From: Bacteroidota bacterium
GTDB taxonomy: Bacteria > Bacteroidota > Bacteroidia > Bacteroidales > JACABE01
Direction of reading: 5' to 3'
Length of the DNA stretch: 64,000 bases
Assembly: GCA_026391675.1 (NCBI GenBank)
Contig: JAPLDQ010000020.1
Location: forward strand, 62,001-126,000
Below are positions 11,895 to 21,102 of this stretch, piece after piece. A program made the translations under genes and the position numbers. How positions within the stretch are numbered: the first letter of the stretch is position 1; each line of letters opens with the position of its first letter. Under the pieces are notes generated by a model. The model searched no databases. It was not told where the DNA came from and saw only the letters and a list, made by a program, of their open reading frames with translations.

Positions 11895-13658
11895 ATGAAT
11901 AAAATTATTCTATTTATTACTTTTTTGTTATTTACAAATGTTTCATATAGCCAATGGAGCGAATTGGGTGGTACAAATGCATTATCTGCAAATACTTATA
12001 TTACTTCAATATGCAGCGATTTAGCTGGCAATATTTATGCTGGAGGTGGTTTTGTAAATACCAATAATAAAGCTTATGTTGCAAAATGGAATGGAACTGT
12101 TTGGACTGAATTGGCTGGTTTAAATGGTTTATCTGCTTGTTATTATATCAATTATGTATGCAGTGATGCAGCAGGCAATATTTATGCAACAGGTCAATTC
12201 ATGAATGCTAATGGAAATTATTATGTAGCAAAATGGAATGGTACTGTTTGGACTGAATTGGGTGGTACAAATTCTTTAGCTGCAAATAATCAAATATTCT
12301 CAATGTGTAGTGATGCTTCTGGAAATATATATGCAGCAGGCAATTTTACAAATACTAATGGAAAGTATTATGTTGCCAAATGGAATGGAACAGTTTGGAG
12401 TGAATTAGGAGGTATAAATGCTTTAGCTGCAAATTTCTCAATCTCATCTATTTGTAGCGATGCCTTAGGTAATATATATGCTGTAGGTCAATTCATGAAT
12501 TCAAATGATAATAGATATGTAGCCAAATGGAATGGAACTACTTGGAGTGAATTGGGTGGTGTAAATTCTCTTTCTTCATATGGTTATTTAGCAACACTTT
12601 GCAGTGATGCTGCTGGGAATATTTATACTGCTGGAATATTGAATGCAAGCCAAAGGTGGTCTGTAATAAAATGGAATGGGTTTGTATGGAGTAAATTGGG
12701 TGGTACAAATGCACTATCTGTAATTCCCCCAATATCAACAATTTGCAGTGATGCTGCTGGCAACATTTATGCAGCAGGTCAATTCTATAATATCAGCGGT
12801 AAATATTATGTAGCCAAATGGGATGGATTATTATGGAGTGAATTAGGTGGTACGAATGCATTGTCAGCTGATGCTATGATATGTTCTATATGTAACGATA
12901 CTTCTGGTAATATTTATGCTGCTGGTTATTTTCATAATTCATTATGGAAATGTTATGTAGCTAAATTTAAACAGTGTTTATTCCCAAAAGCAAGTTTATT
13001 TACACAAGCTATGCCAATTTGTAGTGGCGCTAATTTATCAGCATTACCTGCAACATCCATTAATGGAGTCACTGGAACTTGGTCTCCGGCAATAAATAAT
13101 ACACAAACAACTACTTACACATTTATGGCTGATTCAGGTCAATGTGCAATAGATACTTCAATGACAATTGTAGTTAATCCAATTCCAAATGCTCCAACAG
13201 GCAGTTCTTTACAAACTTTAATTACGGGTAGTACTATTGCTGATTTAGTTGTATCAGGAACTGCAATTAAATGGTATTCTACTGCCACCGGAGGTGTTTC
13301 TTTATCAAGTAATACTATTTTAGTAAACGGAACACATTATTATGCATCACAAACTTTAGGAAGTTGTGAAAGTCCAAATAGATTAGAAGTTCTTGTTACA
13401 ATAAATGTTGGTATAGAAGATTTTTATTTTGAAAAATTTTCTTGTTTTCCAAATCCTGTAAATAATATTTTATCAATTTCTAATGGATTTAAAATCAATA
13501 GAATTAAATTGTTTAATGTTTTGGGTCAGCAAGTATTAGAAAGAGAAATCAATAATATTGAAACGAAAATAGATTTAACATCCGTTCCAAAAGGAACTTA
13601 TATTATAGAAATTCTTACTATGCAAGCCATAAAAAGGGTAAAAGTCATAAAAGACTAA
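11895..13658 (+). CDS. T9SS-secreted protein with seven beta-propeller-like repeats and Ig-like domain
   Basis: 587 residues from ATG 11895. A signal peptide (MNKIILFITFLLFTNVSYSQ) is followed by seven repeats of about 45-50 residues, each with a core like ICSDAAGNIYAAG and a linker VAKWNGTVWSELGG. Seven units fit a seven-bladed propeller, though the fold is inferred. After about residue 360 come Ig-like segments (PNAPTGSSLQTLI and IKWYSTATGGVSLSSN). The C-terminal 75 residues are a type A T9SS sorting domain (CFPNPVNNILSIS, LFNVLGQQVLERE, VPKGTYIIEI). It is exported across the outer membrane and probably surface-bound or released. Repeats are nearly identical at DNA level, so copy number may vary. 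Confidence 0.88.
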   Translation: MNKIILFITFLLFTNVSYSQWSELGGTNALSANTYITSICSDLAGNIYAGGGFVNTNNKAYVAKWNGTVWTELAGLNGLSACYYINYVCSDAAGNIYATGQFMNANGNYYVAKWNGTVWTELGGTNSLAANNQIFSMCSDASGNIYAAGNFTNTNGKYYVAKWNGTVWSELGGINALAANFSISSICSDALGNIYAVGQFMNSNDNRYVAKWNGTTWSELGGVNSLSSYGYLATLCSDAAGNIYTAGILNASQRWSVIKWNGFVWSKLGGTNALSVIPPISTICSDAAGNIYAAGQFYNISGKYYVAKWDGLLWSELGGTNALSADAMICSICNDTSGNIYAAGYFHNSLWKCYVAKFKQCLFPKASLFTQAMPICSGANLSALPATSINGVTGTWSPAINNTQTTTYTFMADSGQCAIDTSMTIVVNPIPNAPTGSSLQTLITGSTIADLVVSGTAIKWYSTATGGVSLSSNTILVNGTHYYASQTLGSCESPNRLEVLVTINVGIEDFYFEKFSCFPNPVNNILSISNGFKINRIKLFNVLGQQVLEREINNIETKIDLTSVPKGTYIIEILTMQAIKRVKVIKD

Positions 13659-13687
13659 AAGAATTTAAATAACTATATTTTAAATGA

Positions 13688-14443
13688 TTAAATAATCTCA
13701 AAACTTTGTCTATCCACCCAACCATTGCTGCCATTGGCAATTTTAATCTTTACCCAGTTGTTTAATTCATCAAGAATTTCAACTTTTGTGCCTTCGTGTA
13801 TGACAAATTTATCGGCACCTTTTTCATCAGGTGAACTTTTTACAGTTACAGTTGGTGTAAAAATAATGGCATGGTTGCTTGCATTGATATTATTATATTG
13901 TTTCAAAGCAAAATGCACAGAAAAAACAGTTAAAATTATCATCGAAATACTCAGCCAGAATGTAAATTTCTTTAAACGGTAAGTATGGGATGCAAGATAA
14001 ATAAACAACGAAATAAAGAAAATAAATATGGCAACTATGCAGATAATCGCCCAGTCGTCGTAGGATAAAAGATTGGATAGCATTATCCACCATTTGACAA
14101 AGAATAACTGGGGTACAGTTTCTATTTTATCAATTATTTTGGTATTTGCTATTTTCAGGTTTAAATCAATATCAGCATCAGCCGGATCCAGTTTTTTAGC
14201 TCTTTCATAATTTAATATAGCTAAAGGATAATTATTTAGCCGGTAATAGCAATTACCTAAATTAAAATATAAATCAGCTGATTCCAGTCCATTTTGCAGT
14301 ACTTTATTGTAAAGGGTAATGGCATCGTTGTATTTTTCTTTATTATATGCTTTATTAGCTGCTTCAATGTCAGGATTCACATTGGTAGCAAAAAGCTGTA
14401 GTGCATTAATGAATACTAAAAATATGATCAAAAACTTTTTCAT
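13688..14443 (-). CDS. batE: BatE: TPR and SH3-domain membrane protein
   Basis: 251 residues, last gene of the bat operon. Signal peptide, then TPR units (about 25-95: AYNKEKYNDAITLYNKVLQ, YFNLGNCYYRLNNYPLAILN), two membrane segments (about 130-180) and a C-terminal bacterial SH3-like domain ending NGSNGWVDRQSFEII. This is the BatE architecture. The start is 6 bp after the batD stop. Bat proteins were linked to aerotolerance in Bacteroides fragilis; a scaffold for envelope protein assembly is the usual interpretation. It converges on the T9SS gene ending at 13658 with only 29 bp between. Confidence 0.9.
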   Translation of the reverse strand: MKKFLIIFLVFINALQLFATNVNPDIEAANKAYNKEKYNDAITLYNKVLQNGLESADLYFNLGNCYYRLNNYPLAILNYERAKKLDPADADIDLNLKIANTKIIDKIETVPQLFFVKWWIMLSNLLSYDDWAIICIVAIFIFFISLFIYLASHTYRLKKFTFWLSISMIILTVFSVHFALKQYNNINASNHAIIFTPTVTVKSSPDEKGADKFVIHEGTKVEILDELNNWVKIKIANGSNGWVDRQSFEII

Positions 14444-14449
14444 TTTGTT

Positions 14450-16288
14450 CTATTTTAATTCGTTTTCTGTTTTTGAAATTATTTCTATGGCTTCTTTGTA
14501 AATATTATCCATTGTGAGGGATTCATCACCAGGAGCAAAACGTGCAAATTCGCAATTATGCAGGGTTTTAATAAACTGTGAAGCTAATTCTTCTTTAATA
14601 CCTTTATTATGTAAAGCTTCGTTTACCGAATCCATTGATAATTCAGCCAATGGTATGTTGAATTTATCGCTCATATAACCCCATAAAGCCTGAGAAATTT
14701 CTATATAAAACTTATCTTTTTCCTTGCTACCCAGATACTTGCTGGCTTTCTTCAGTCGTTTTTTAGCAATTTTAGTTGCTTTCCTGTTTTTAAGCAGGGC
14801 TAAATTGCTTCTGAGTTTTAAATGTTTTCTCCTGAATATAATGGCGATGATAAATAAAATAAAGGGGATTAAACATAAAATATAGTAAAGTTCAGATAAA
14901 AAGAAATGAACACCCTTTTTATTAAGGTCCATAGGCTTAGTCTTGATATGCTCAATATCACTGCCTATATATTTAATTTCTTCCTGGTTGACTGAAGTTA
15001 AAGTAGCTGAACTTTGTTTGCCGTCACCTTTTGCCACTTTTAAAGTATATTCGGGCGAAGACAGCGTTATGTATTTACCTTTATTAAGGTCAAAATAAGT
15101 GAAATTTACAGCTTTTATAGTAAATACACCTTCGTTGCGTGGTATAATTAAATAGTCAAAAGTTTTGGTACCTGAAATTCCATTTTCAGATTTATTAATA
15201 TTATCGTTTATTTTAGGGTCATAAACTTCAAAATCAGGGGGGAATTTTACATCCAGTTTATCAATTAGTTTTATATTACCTCTTCCTGAAATGGTAAATT
15301 TTAAATTTACAGCTTCATTGGCTTTGGTTTCAGTTTTGCTGAAATCTGAACGATAGGTGTAATTTCCGACAGCACCGCTAAAGTCAGCAGGTTTGTTTGC
15401 TGCTGGTAATGCTCTTACATTAACTGAAACATTATTGGATTTAATGGTTTTCTTTACATTTTGATAGGAACTGGCAAAAGGATCATCAAAAAAGTCGAAG
15501 ATTGAATTGGTTTTTCTGCGTTGAGAAGGAAGTTGAGCTACCACATCAACTTCTAGGGGTTGAATGTTCAATGTACCGACATCCTGAGGAAACAAAGCTA
15601 CTTTTCTGATTTCAGCAACTATATATTGTTTTCCGTTCAGGTTTTCTTTGTATTGCTTGGGTCTTTCGTTTTCCTTTAATAAATCTTCGGACCAGAATCC
15701 TTTGTTACTGGCTAGTTTATTAATGGAATATTGCGAAACAGCAACTGAAGTATAGAGTTTATAAGTTACTATGATTTGTTCACCCTGTAATGGAGAAGCA
15801 TTACTAACACTTGTTTTAATAAATATATCATTTTCGCTGAGTGAAGAAGGCTGATTATTTTGTTGTTGCCGGTTTTGCTGATTGTTCTGCTGATTTGAAT
15901 TGGGAGTTCCTTTAACTACCTTAACCGTTAATGCATTGCTTTCGTATGTTTTACCACCAATAGTTATCTTTGCAGGACCTATTGTAAAAGTTCCTTCATT
16001 TCCGGCCTGCAGATAATAAGTAAATGAATAGGAAACAGATTGTGTCATATTCCCGTTGATAAACTGCATGCTGGTGCTTGATGACTGATTAGGCCCGGAT
16101 AATACACTAAACCCTTTAAAATTAGGTCCTGAAAAACTACTTCCTGCAGCATTTACTGAAAATGTTACGGCAAATTGCTGTCCACTTCCAACTGTAGAAG
16201 GAGCAGAAGCAGTAAACCTGACATCTTCTGCCTTAGACGTATAAATTAGTCCTGTAATGAGTAGTATGAAAAAAATAATTCTTTTCAT
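14450..16288 (-). CDS. batD: BatD (oxygen-tolerance) protein
   Basis: 612 residues. Signal peptide ending near KAEDVRFTASAP, followed by repeated Ig-like beta domains typical of BatD: GQQFAVTFSVNA, a YTYYLQAGNEGTFTIGPAKI stretch and QPLEVDVVAQ. A Q/N-rich linker is near residue 135-150. One membrane segment (about 465-485, ILCLIPFILFIIAIIF) precedes a basic cytosolic tail of about 120 residues. BatD proteins are periplasmic-facing partners of the VWA proteins BatA and BatB. The gap to batC is 68 bp and contains a short tandem repeat. Confidence 0.92.
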   Translation of the reverse strand: MKRIIFFILLITGLIYTSKAEDVRFTASAPSTVGSGQQFAVTFSVNAAGSSFSGPNFKGFSVLSGPNQSSSTSMQFINGNMTQSVSYSFTYYLQAGNEGTFTIGPAKITIGGKTYESNALTVKVVKGTPNSNQQNNQQNRQQQNNQPSSLSENDIFIKTSVSNASPLQGEQIIVTYKLYTSVAVSQYSINKLASNKGFWSEDLLKENERPKQYKENLNGKQYIVAEIRKVALFPQDVGTLNIQPLEVDVVAQLPSQRRKTNSIFDFFDDPFASSYQNVKKTIKSNNVSVNVRALPAANKPADFSGAVGNYTYRSDFSKTETKANEAVNLKFTISGRGNIKLIDKLDVKFPPDFEVYDPKINDNINKSENGISGTKTFDYLIIPRNEGVFTIKAVNFTYFDLNKGKYITLSSPEYTLKVAKGDGKQSSATLTSVNQEEIKYIGSDIEHIKTKPMDLNKKGVHFFLSELYYILCLIPFILFIIAIIFRRKHLKLRSNLALLKNRKATKIAKKRLKKASKYLGSKEKDKFYIEISQALWGYMSDKFNIPLAELSMDSVNEALHNKGIKEELASQFIKTLHNCEFARFAPGDESLTMDNIYKEAIEIISKTENELK

Positions 16289-16327
16289 TTTATATATTTT
16301 GTTCTTAGTTATTTATTACTGATTCTA

Positions 16328-16353
16328 CTATCTAAAATCTAAAATCTAAATTT
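16328..16353 (-). repeat. Short tandem repeat after the batC stop
   Basis: On the batC sense strand, three copies of a TTTAGATT-type unit (period 8) begin just after the batC stop codon. It is one member of the stop-associated repeats discussed in the findings. Confidence 0.6.
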
Positions 16354-16356
16354 ATT

Positions 16357-17049
16357 TTACCAGTCTTTTTCAATCTTAACTCTTGCATTAACAACTTTTT
16401 GCTTTTTCACCTTATCCATAGTCTTTTTTTCATTATTCTTAAGTGCATCAAGCATTCGTTCAGCTTCTTCTTTCTTTACATCTTTTTGTTGCTGTTGTTG
16501 TTGCTGTTGTTTATTTTCCTTTTTATCCTGATTCTGATCTTGTTTCTGTTTATCCTTATCGTCTTTTTTATCTTTTTTATCTTTATTGTCTTTGTTCTTC
16601 TGGTTTTGCTGTTGTCTTAACATTTGCAATGCATAAGAAAGATTATATTTGGTGTCTATATCCGTTGGGTTATTCTTAAGCGCTTGTTTATAGGCTTCTA
16701 TGCTTTTATCATATTCTTTTTTTTGTAATAAAGAATTTCCCAGATTATGATAAACCTTGGCTTTTATTTTATTGTCTTTTTCCTGTTCCGCAATTGAAGA
16801 ATAAAGTCTGGCGGCTTCATCATAGTTTTTTTGTTTATACATGGTGTTAGCCAGATTATATTTTCCTTTAAAATAATTACTGTCGTTCTGTAATGATTTC
16901 CTGTAATTTACTTCAGCTTCGTTATAATTTTTCTGATTGTATTGTTTATTACCTTCGCGAATAAACTTTTTCTCGTTTTGCGAAAAACCCAGCATTGAAG
17001 TGGCAAAAATAATTAATATCAACAGGAAATACTTCATTTTAAATATCAT
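16357..17049 (-). CDS. batC: BatC: TPR protein with charged low-complexity tail
   Basis: 230 residues. Signal peptide (MKYFLLILIIFATSMLGFSQ), then three TPR motifs between about 30 and 135 (NYNEAEVNYRKSLQNDSNYF, YDEAARLYSSIAEQ, YDKSIEAYKQALKNNPTDID). A very polar K/D/Q-rich segment with an eight-glutamine run follows (about 145-190), then a short conserved end. TPR plus low-complexity tail is typical of BatC. The start ATG overlaps the batB stop (ATGA), indicating coupling; a second in-frame ATG four codons later (17037) would give a more standard signal peptide. The overlapping plus-strand frames in the tail are shadows of its composition. Confidence 0.9.
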   Translation of the reverse strand: MIFKMKYFLLILIIFATSMLGFSQNEKKFIREGNKQYNQKNYNEAEVNYRKSLQNDSNYFKGKYNLANTMYKQKNYDEAARLYSSIAEQEKDNKIKAKVYHNLGNSLLQKKEYDKSIEAYKQALKNNPTDIDTKYNLSYALQMLRQQQNQKNKDNKDKKDKKDDKDKQKQDQNQDKKENKQQQQQQQQKDVKKEEAERMLDALKNNEKKTMDKVKKQKVVNARVKIEKDW

Positions 17050-18095
17050 TTTTTACCAAATAAATTAATATTCCTTAATCTTTTACTTTTCTTATAGAAT
17101 ATTGATAGTTCTAAAAGTAATAATATGAGCGCAACTACTGCAAAATACTGAAATCTGTCTTCGTATTCTGAAAATGATTTGGCTTCATATTCATTTTTAT
17201 CCAATTTTTTTATTTCATCAAAAATAGTTTGTAAACCTGCATTGCTGTTACTTGCTCTTAAATAGGTTCCATTTCCGGTAATTGCAATTTTTTGTAGCAA
17301 TGTTTCATCAAGTTTTGTAACAACAGTATTACCATCCCTGTCTTTTTTATATACTGTAAGTGTACTGCCGTTATAAACAGGTATTGGCGCACCATCTACA
17401 AGACCCATACCAATTGTACTTATTTTTATTCCCTGATCATAAGCTAATTTAGCCTGTTCAATGGCATCGTCCTCATGATTTTCACCATCAGTGATTACAA
17501 TAATGGCTTTATTATTCCTGATATTATCTTTATTCTGGCTTTTATCAAAAGATTCAACAGCCATAGAAATAGCAGAACCAATTGCTGTACCCTGTTCATT
17601 TACATCTGTATTGCTGATGGTTTCAAGAAACATTTTTGCAGCAGCATAGTCGTTGGTAAGGGGTAATTGTACGAAAGCTTTTCCCGCAAAAATAATTATT
17701 CCGATTCTGTCACCTTCCAGTTTCTCAATCATTTTTGAAATGGCTTGTTTGGAGCGGGCCAGACGATTGGGCTGAATATCTTCGGCAAGCATACTATTGG
17801 AAACATCCAGCGCAATAATAATATCGGCTCCTTTACGGTTGGCTTTTTCTACTTTTGAGCCTATCTGAACTCTTATCAGTGTTAATACAATAAATATAAA
17901 AGCAGTTAACAATAAAATGAATTTCCAGACCACACGGGCATTGGAATAATTCTCAGTTAAACGCATAATAAGATTTCTGTCGCCAATTTTACGCAGTAAT
18001 GTTTTTTTCTTTTTTTGCATCATCCAGAAAAGAATGATGAAAAAAGGAACTAAAATAAGTACATACAGAAATGATATATCACCAAATTTTATCAT
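17046..18095 (-). CDS. batB: BatB: VWA-domain membrane protein
   Basis: 349 residues. Two N-terminal membrane segments (about 8-25, 55-75), then a von Willebrand A domain with an intact MIDAS: DVSNSML (DxSxS) near residue 96, the threonine in LTNDYAA and the aspartate in VITDGENHEDD near 205. A C-terminal membrane segment is at about 315-335. The VWA domain therefore lies between membrane anchors, as in BatA. Metal-dependent protein contacts are expected, probably with BatD and the TPR proteins. Paralogue of batA, 8 bp upstream. Confidence 0.93.
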   Translation of the reverse strand: MIKFGDISFLYVLILVPFFIILFWMMQKKKKTLLRKIGDRNLIMRLTENYSNARVVWKFILLLTAFIFIVLTLIRVQIGSKVEKANRKGADIIIALDVSNSMLAEDIQPNRLARSKQAISKMIEKLEGDRIGIIIFAGKAFVQLPLTNDYAAAKMFLETISNTDVNEQGTAIGSAISMAVESFDKSQNKDNIRNNKAIIVITDGENHEDDAIEQAKLAYDQGIKISTIGMGLVDGAPIPVYNGSTLTVYKKDRDGNTVVTKLDETLLQKIAITGNGTYLRASNSNAGLQTIFDEIKKLDKNEYEAKSFSEYEDRFQYFAVVALILLLLELSIFYKKSKRLRNINLFGKK

Positions 18096-18103
18096 AATCT
18101 CAA

Positions 18104-19108
18104 TTATGGAATTGTCTTATAAATTGTATATCTTAGTGTTATTTCTATTATTAATAAAAAAGCAGCTATAATTAAAAAATATAAAAACTCTTCTGATTTC
18201 TTATGAAACTCAGTAACATCAATTTTTGATTTTTCTAATTTGTCTATTTCTTTAAAAATACTATCAAGTTTCGTTTTTGAAGTGGCTCTGTAATAATTGC
18301 CATTTGTAGTCTTAGCTATTTGTTTAAGTAAAGGTTCATCAATTTTTACTTCCATGTTCTGGTATTGAACGCCAAAGGGAGTTTGAAAAGGATAAGGCGC
18401 AAAACCCATAGTCCCAATGCCGATTGTATAAACCCGAACCCCAAATAATTTTGCAATTTCAGCAGCAGAAAGCGGGTCAACAGAACCTCTGTTATTCTCT
18501 CCGTCTGTCATTAAAATAATAACTTTACTGATGGCTTTGCTGTCTTTTATTCTGCTGACAGCAGTGGCTAATCCATCACCAATGGCAGTTCCATCTTCAA
18601 TTAAACCATTTTTTACCTGCAGAAAAAGGCTTTTTAATACACCATGGTCAGATGTCAGGGGGCATTGTGTGTATGCTTCACCGCTGAATACAACTAATCC
18701 CATTCTGTCATTTGGTCTGCCATCAATAAACTGTAAGCCAATTTCACGGGCAGCTTCAATTCTGTTGGGTTTGAAATCTTCTGCAAGCATACTGCTGGAA
18801 AGGTCATAAGCCAATACGATGTCAATTCCTTCAATACTTACATTTTTTCTGCTTAAGCTGGATTGAGGTCTGGCCAAAACAATGATCACTAATGCTATTG
18901 TGAGTATTCTTAATATAAATAATAGGTGATAAAATCTTTGTTTTGCAGTTTTCTTCAACGTGGAAAAAGGGGAGAAGCTTGAAAACTGAATCTCGGCAAA
19001 AGTGCTGAAATTTTTAAAAATATACCAGACTACCAATAACGGAATTATCAGCAAAATATAAAGATATGCCGGATTTGCAAATTCAATATGTTTTAAATAA
19101 TCTAACAT
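18104..19108 (-). CDS. batA: BatA: VWA-domain membrane protein
   Basis: 334 residues. Same layout as BatB: membrane segments at about 15-32 and 58-78, VWA domain with MIDAS motif YDLSSSML near residue 100 and MTDGENNRGS near 200, and a final membrane segment at about 305-325. The pair BatA/BatB is a hallmark of the bat operon. The start follows the preceding stop by about one base. Confidence 0.93.
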   Translation of the reverse strand: MLDYLKHIEFANPAYLYILLIIPLLVVWYIFKNFSTFAEIQFSSFSPFSTLKKTAKQRFYHLLFILRILTIALVIIVLARPQSSLSRKNVSIEGIDIVLAYDLSSSMLAEDFKPNRIEAAREIGLQFIDGRPNDRMGLVVFSGEAYTQCPLTSDHGVLKSLFLQVKNGLIEDGTAIGDGLATAVSRIKDSKAISKVIILMTDGENNRGSVDPLSAAEIAKLFGVRVYTIGIGTMGFAPYPFQTPFGVQYQNMEVKIDEPLLKQIAKTTNGNYYRATSKTKLDSIFKEIDKLEKSKIDVTEFHKKSEEFLYFLIIAAFLLIIEITLRYTIYKTIP

Positions 19109-19109
19109 C

Positions 19110-20093
19110 TTAGTTCTCGTTTAAGTTATCTGTAGTTGCCGGATTAGTATCTTCAATCTTATTTTCAGCATAAGTTGTTTTAACTATATAAATTGCATTT
19201 TGTAAACTCAAATCATGTTGGTCAGGTAAAGGCAATTGTTTTGCAAACTTCACCAGATCAGCTAAAGTGAGTATCTGATATAATCTTTTCTTTAATTCTT
19301 TATTATGATTATGTTGCTCAAAAGCTTCAATAATTTCATCGGAAGTCATCTCAAGTGCCTGTATGTTAAATTGGTACTCGAAATACAAACGAAGGATTTC
19401 TGTTAATTCCGAATGATAATCTTTAATTTTATCATTTTGCCAAAGTTTTTTCTGTCGTAATGCTTCTAAATCCTGTAAAGCTTTTTGATGTGGCGGAATT
19501 TTTGGCCTTGATGGTAAAAATTCGTTTGACTTCTTTTTTCTGTAACGTAAAACCAGTAACAATCCTATGATAAATATGGCAGCTATTCCAATTCCGCTCA
19601 ATAAATAAGGTAAAATTTCTTTAAATGTAACAGGTGCTTCAAGTGGCAGTTTAATATCTTTTATGGCTAAATTGGTATCTACAGCCATTATATTAACAGT
19701 TAAAAACAAAGAGTCAGAAAAAATTGTATTTACATTATTTTCATGCTGTTTTTGATACTGGAATGCAAATGATGGGATTTTGTAATATCCGGTATCGAAA
19801 GATGTAATCAGAACAGTTTGATTGAGTGTAATTTTAGATTTATCTTTATTATAAACGCTGTCAATTTTTGAAACATTTACGATTTCAATTTTGCTTGATA
19901 AAGAATCAATAAATACCGGAAATGCAACTTTATAGTTAACAGGGCATGTAACAGCGAAGTTAAGTTTAATCTGGTCACCTATTAATATAATATTGGTATC
20001 AATTTTTGCAGTAACGCTAATTTCCTGACTGAAACCAGGTAAAGCAATAAAAAATAAAACAATTTGAAATATATATCTGACTAATTTGCTCAT
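19110..20093 (-). CDS. BatD-like/DUF4381-like membrane protein of the bat operon
   Basis: 327 residues. Signal peptide (ends near LPGFSQEISV), then a beta-rich extracytoplasmic domain of about 130 residues that begins like BatD (VTAKIDTNIILIGDQIKLNF). A single membrane segment lies near 163-183 (LLSGIGIAAIFIIGLLLVL), followed by a basic cytosolic domain of about 140 residues (HQKALQDLEALRQKKLWQND, EMTSDEIIEAFEQHNHNKEL). The cytosolic half resembles DUF4381-type proteins often found between DUF58 and batA genes. I infer that it bridges cytosolic MoxR/DUF58 and periplasmic Bat proteins. Gaps to neighbours are 1 and 16 bp. Confidence 0.75.
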   Translation of the reverse strand: MSKLVRYIFQIVLFFIALPGFSQEISVTAKIDTNIILIGDQIKLNFAVTCPVNYKVAFPVFIDSLSSKIEIVNVSKIDSVYNKDKSKITLNQTVLITSFDTGYYKIPSFAFQYQKQHENNVNTIFSDSLFLTVNIMAVDTNLAIKDIKLPLEAPVTFKEILPYLLSGIGIAAIFIIGLLLVLRYRKKKSNEFLPSRPKIPPHQKALQDLEALRQKKLWQNDKIKDYHSELTEILRLYFEYQFNIQALEMTSDEIIEAFEQHNHNKELKKRLYQILTLADLVKFAKQLPLPDQHDLSLQNAIYIVKTTYAENKIEDTNPATTDNLNEN

Positions 20094-20109
20094 TCCTATA
20101 AATTATAAA

Positions 20110-20985
20110 TCAATTTCTGTTTTCTCTCTTTTTGAATAAATTCATTAATGGTTTAACGTAATCCTGATTTGTATTAATCTTAACTTCGTCAGTTCCTGAT
20201 TTAACGAAAACATCGTTTAAATATTTCTCGTGCTGCATCCACCAGGTTTGGAAGTTCTTTCGTACCTGTGTATCAGAAGAATCAACCCAAAGTGTTGTTC
20301 CGTCTTCGGCATTTTTAAGTTTTACCATGCCAATATCAGGTAAATGTGATTCCAATTCATCGTACACTCTAACAGCAACCAAATCATGTTTTTTTGAAGT
20401 AATTTTAATAGCATCTTCAAATCCATTATCCATAAAATCACTGATTAAAAAAGCAGTACATTTCTTTTTAATGACATTTGTAAAATAGCGTAATGCTTCA
20501 GCAATATCGGTTTTATTATTGGTAGGCGTGAAATTAATCAATTCACGGATTATTCTTAATATATGCGAACTTCCTTTTTTTGGAGTGATAAATTTCTCTA
20601 TTTTGTCAGAAAAAAAGATAACCCCGACTTTATCGTTGTTTTGAATAGCTGAAAACGAAAGTACAGCTGCTATTTCAGTAATCAGATCTTCTTTAAACTG
20701 TTTCTGAGTGCCGAATTTATTCGATCCACTGACGTCAATTAAAAGCATTACAGTAAGTTCGCGTTCTTCTTCAAAAATTTTAACATAGGGATGATTCAGG
20801 CGGGCAGTAACATTCCAGTCAATAGAACGAACATCGTCGCCATATTGATATTCTCTAACCTCGCTGAATGTCATACCTTTTCCTTTAAAAGCACTGTGAT
20901 AATGCCCTGAAAAAATATGATTGGTCAAACCGCGGGATTTGATTTCAATTTTCCTTACTTTTTTTAATAGCTCGCTTGTCTCCAT
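20110..20985 (-). CDS. DUF58 domain protein (VWA-like)
   Basis: 291 residues, no membrane segments. The conserved DUF58 signature is complete: RDI-like region YQYGDDVRSIDWNVTARLN (about 47-65), YVKIFEEERELTVMLLIDVSGSNKFG with a DxSxS-type metal site, and a later FLISDFMDNGFEDA. DUF58 proteins have a VWA-like fold and regularly follow moxR. Here the gap from moxR is 117 bp and carries a palindromic repeat plus heptamers, which is unusual in an otherwise compact operon. Confidence 0.92.
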   Translation of the reverse strand: METSELLKKVRKIEIKSRGLTNHIFSGHYHSAFKGKGMTFSEVREYQYGDDVRSIDWNVTARLNHPYVKIFEEERELTVMLLIDVSGSNKFGTQKQFKEDLITEIAAVLSFSAIQNNDKVGVIFFSDKIEKFITPKKGSSHILRIIRELINFTPTNNKTDIAEALRYFTNVIKKKCTAFLISDFMDNGFEDAIKITSKKHDLVAVRVYDELESHLPDIGMVKLKNAEDGTTLWVDSSDTQVRKNFQTWWMQHEKYLNDVFVKSGTDEVKINTNQDYVKPLMNLFKKRENRN

Positions 20986-21021
20986 TATTTTTTAGTTCAT
21001 AAAGTTCATTACGTTTGTTAC

Positions 21022-21063
21022 TTCGACTACGCTCAGTAACCGAGGTGATTGAGCGTAGTCGAA
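21022..21063. repeat. 14-bp palindromic repeat between moxR and DUF58
   Basis: TTCGACTACGCTCA (21022-21035) and its exact complement TGAGCGTAGTCGAA (21050-21063) flank a 14-nt loop. Bases 21044-21066 match 45767-45789 in inverted orientation at 22 of 23 positions, so this is a dispersed repeat. No transposase is adjacent. A hairpin here could lower read-through from moxR into the bat genes. Confidence 0.85.
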
Positions 21064-21102
21064 ATCATAAATCATAACTTATAACTCATAACTCATAACT
21101 TA
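21064..21102 (-). repeat. Heptamer array directly after the moxR stop
   Basis: Five 7-bp units (ATCATAA, ATCATAA, CTTATAA, CTCATAA, CTCATAA on the plus strand) abut the moxR stop. On the moxR sense strand they read as TTATGAG/TTATAAG. Confidence 0.85.

Noticed and set aside
16399-16679. Open frames on the plus strand opposite batC
   Set aside because: They are the reverse of the K/D/Q-rich batC tail and give only poly-L/F/I low-complexity peptides.
21022-21063. Insertion-sequence end
   Set aside because: No transposase gene or target-site duplication is visible; only a short palindrome is present.
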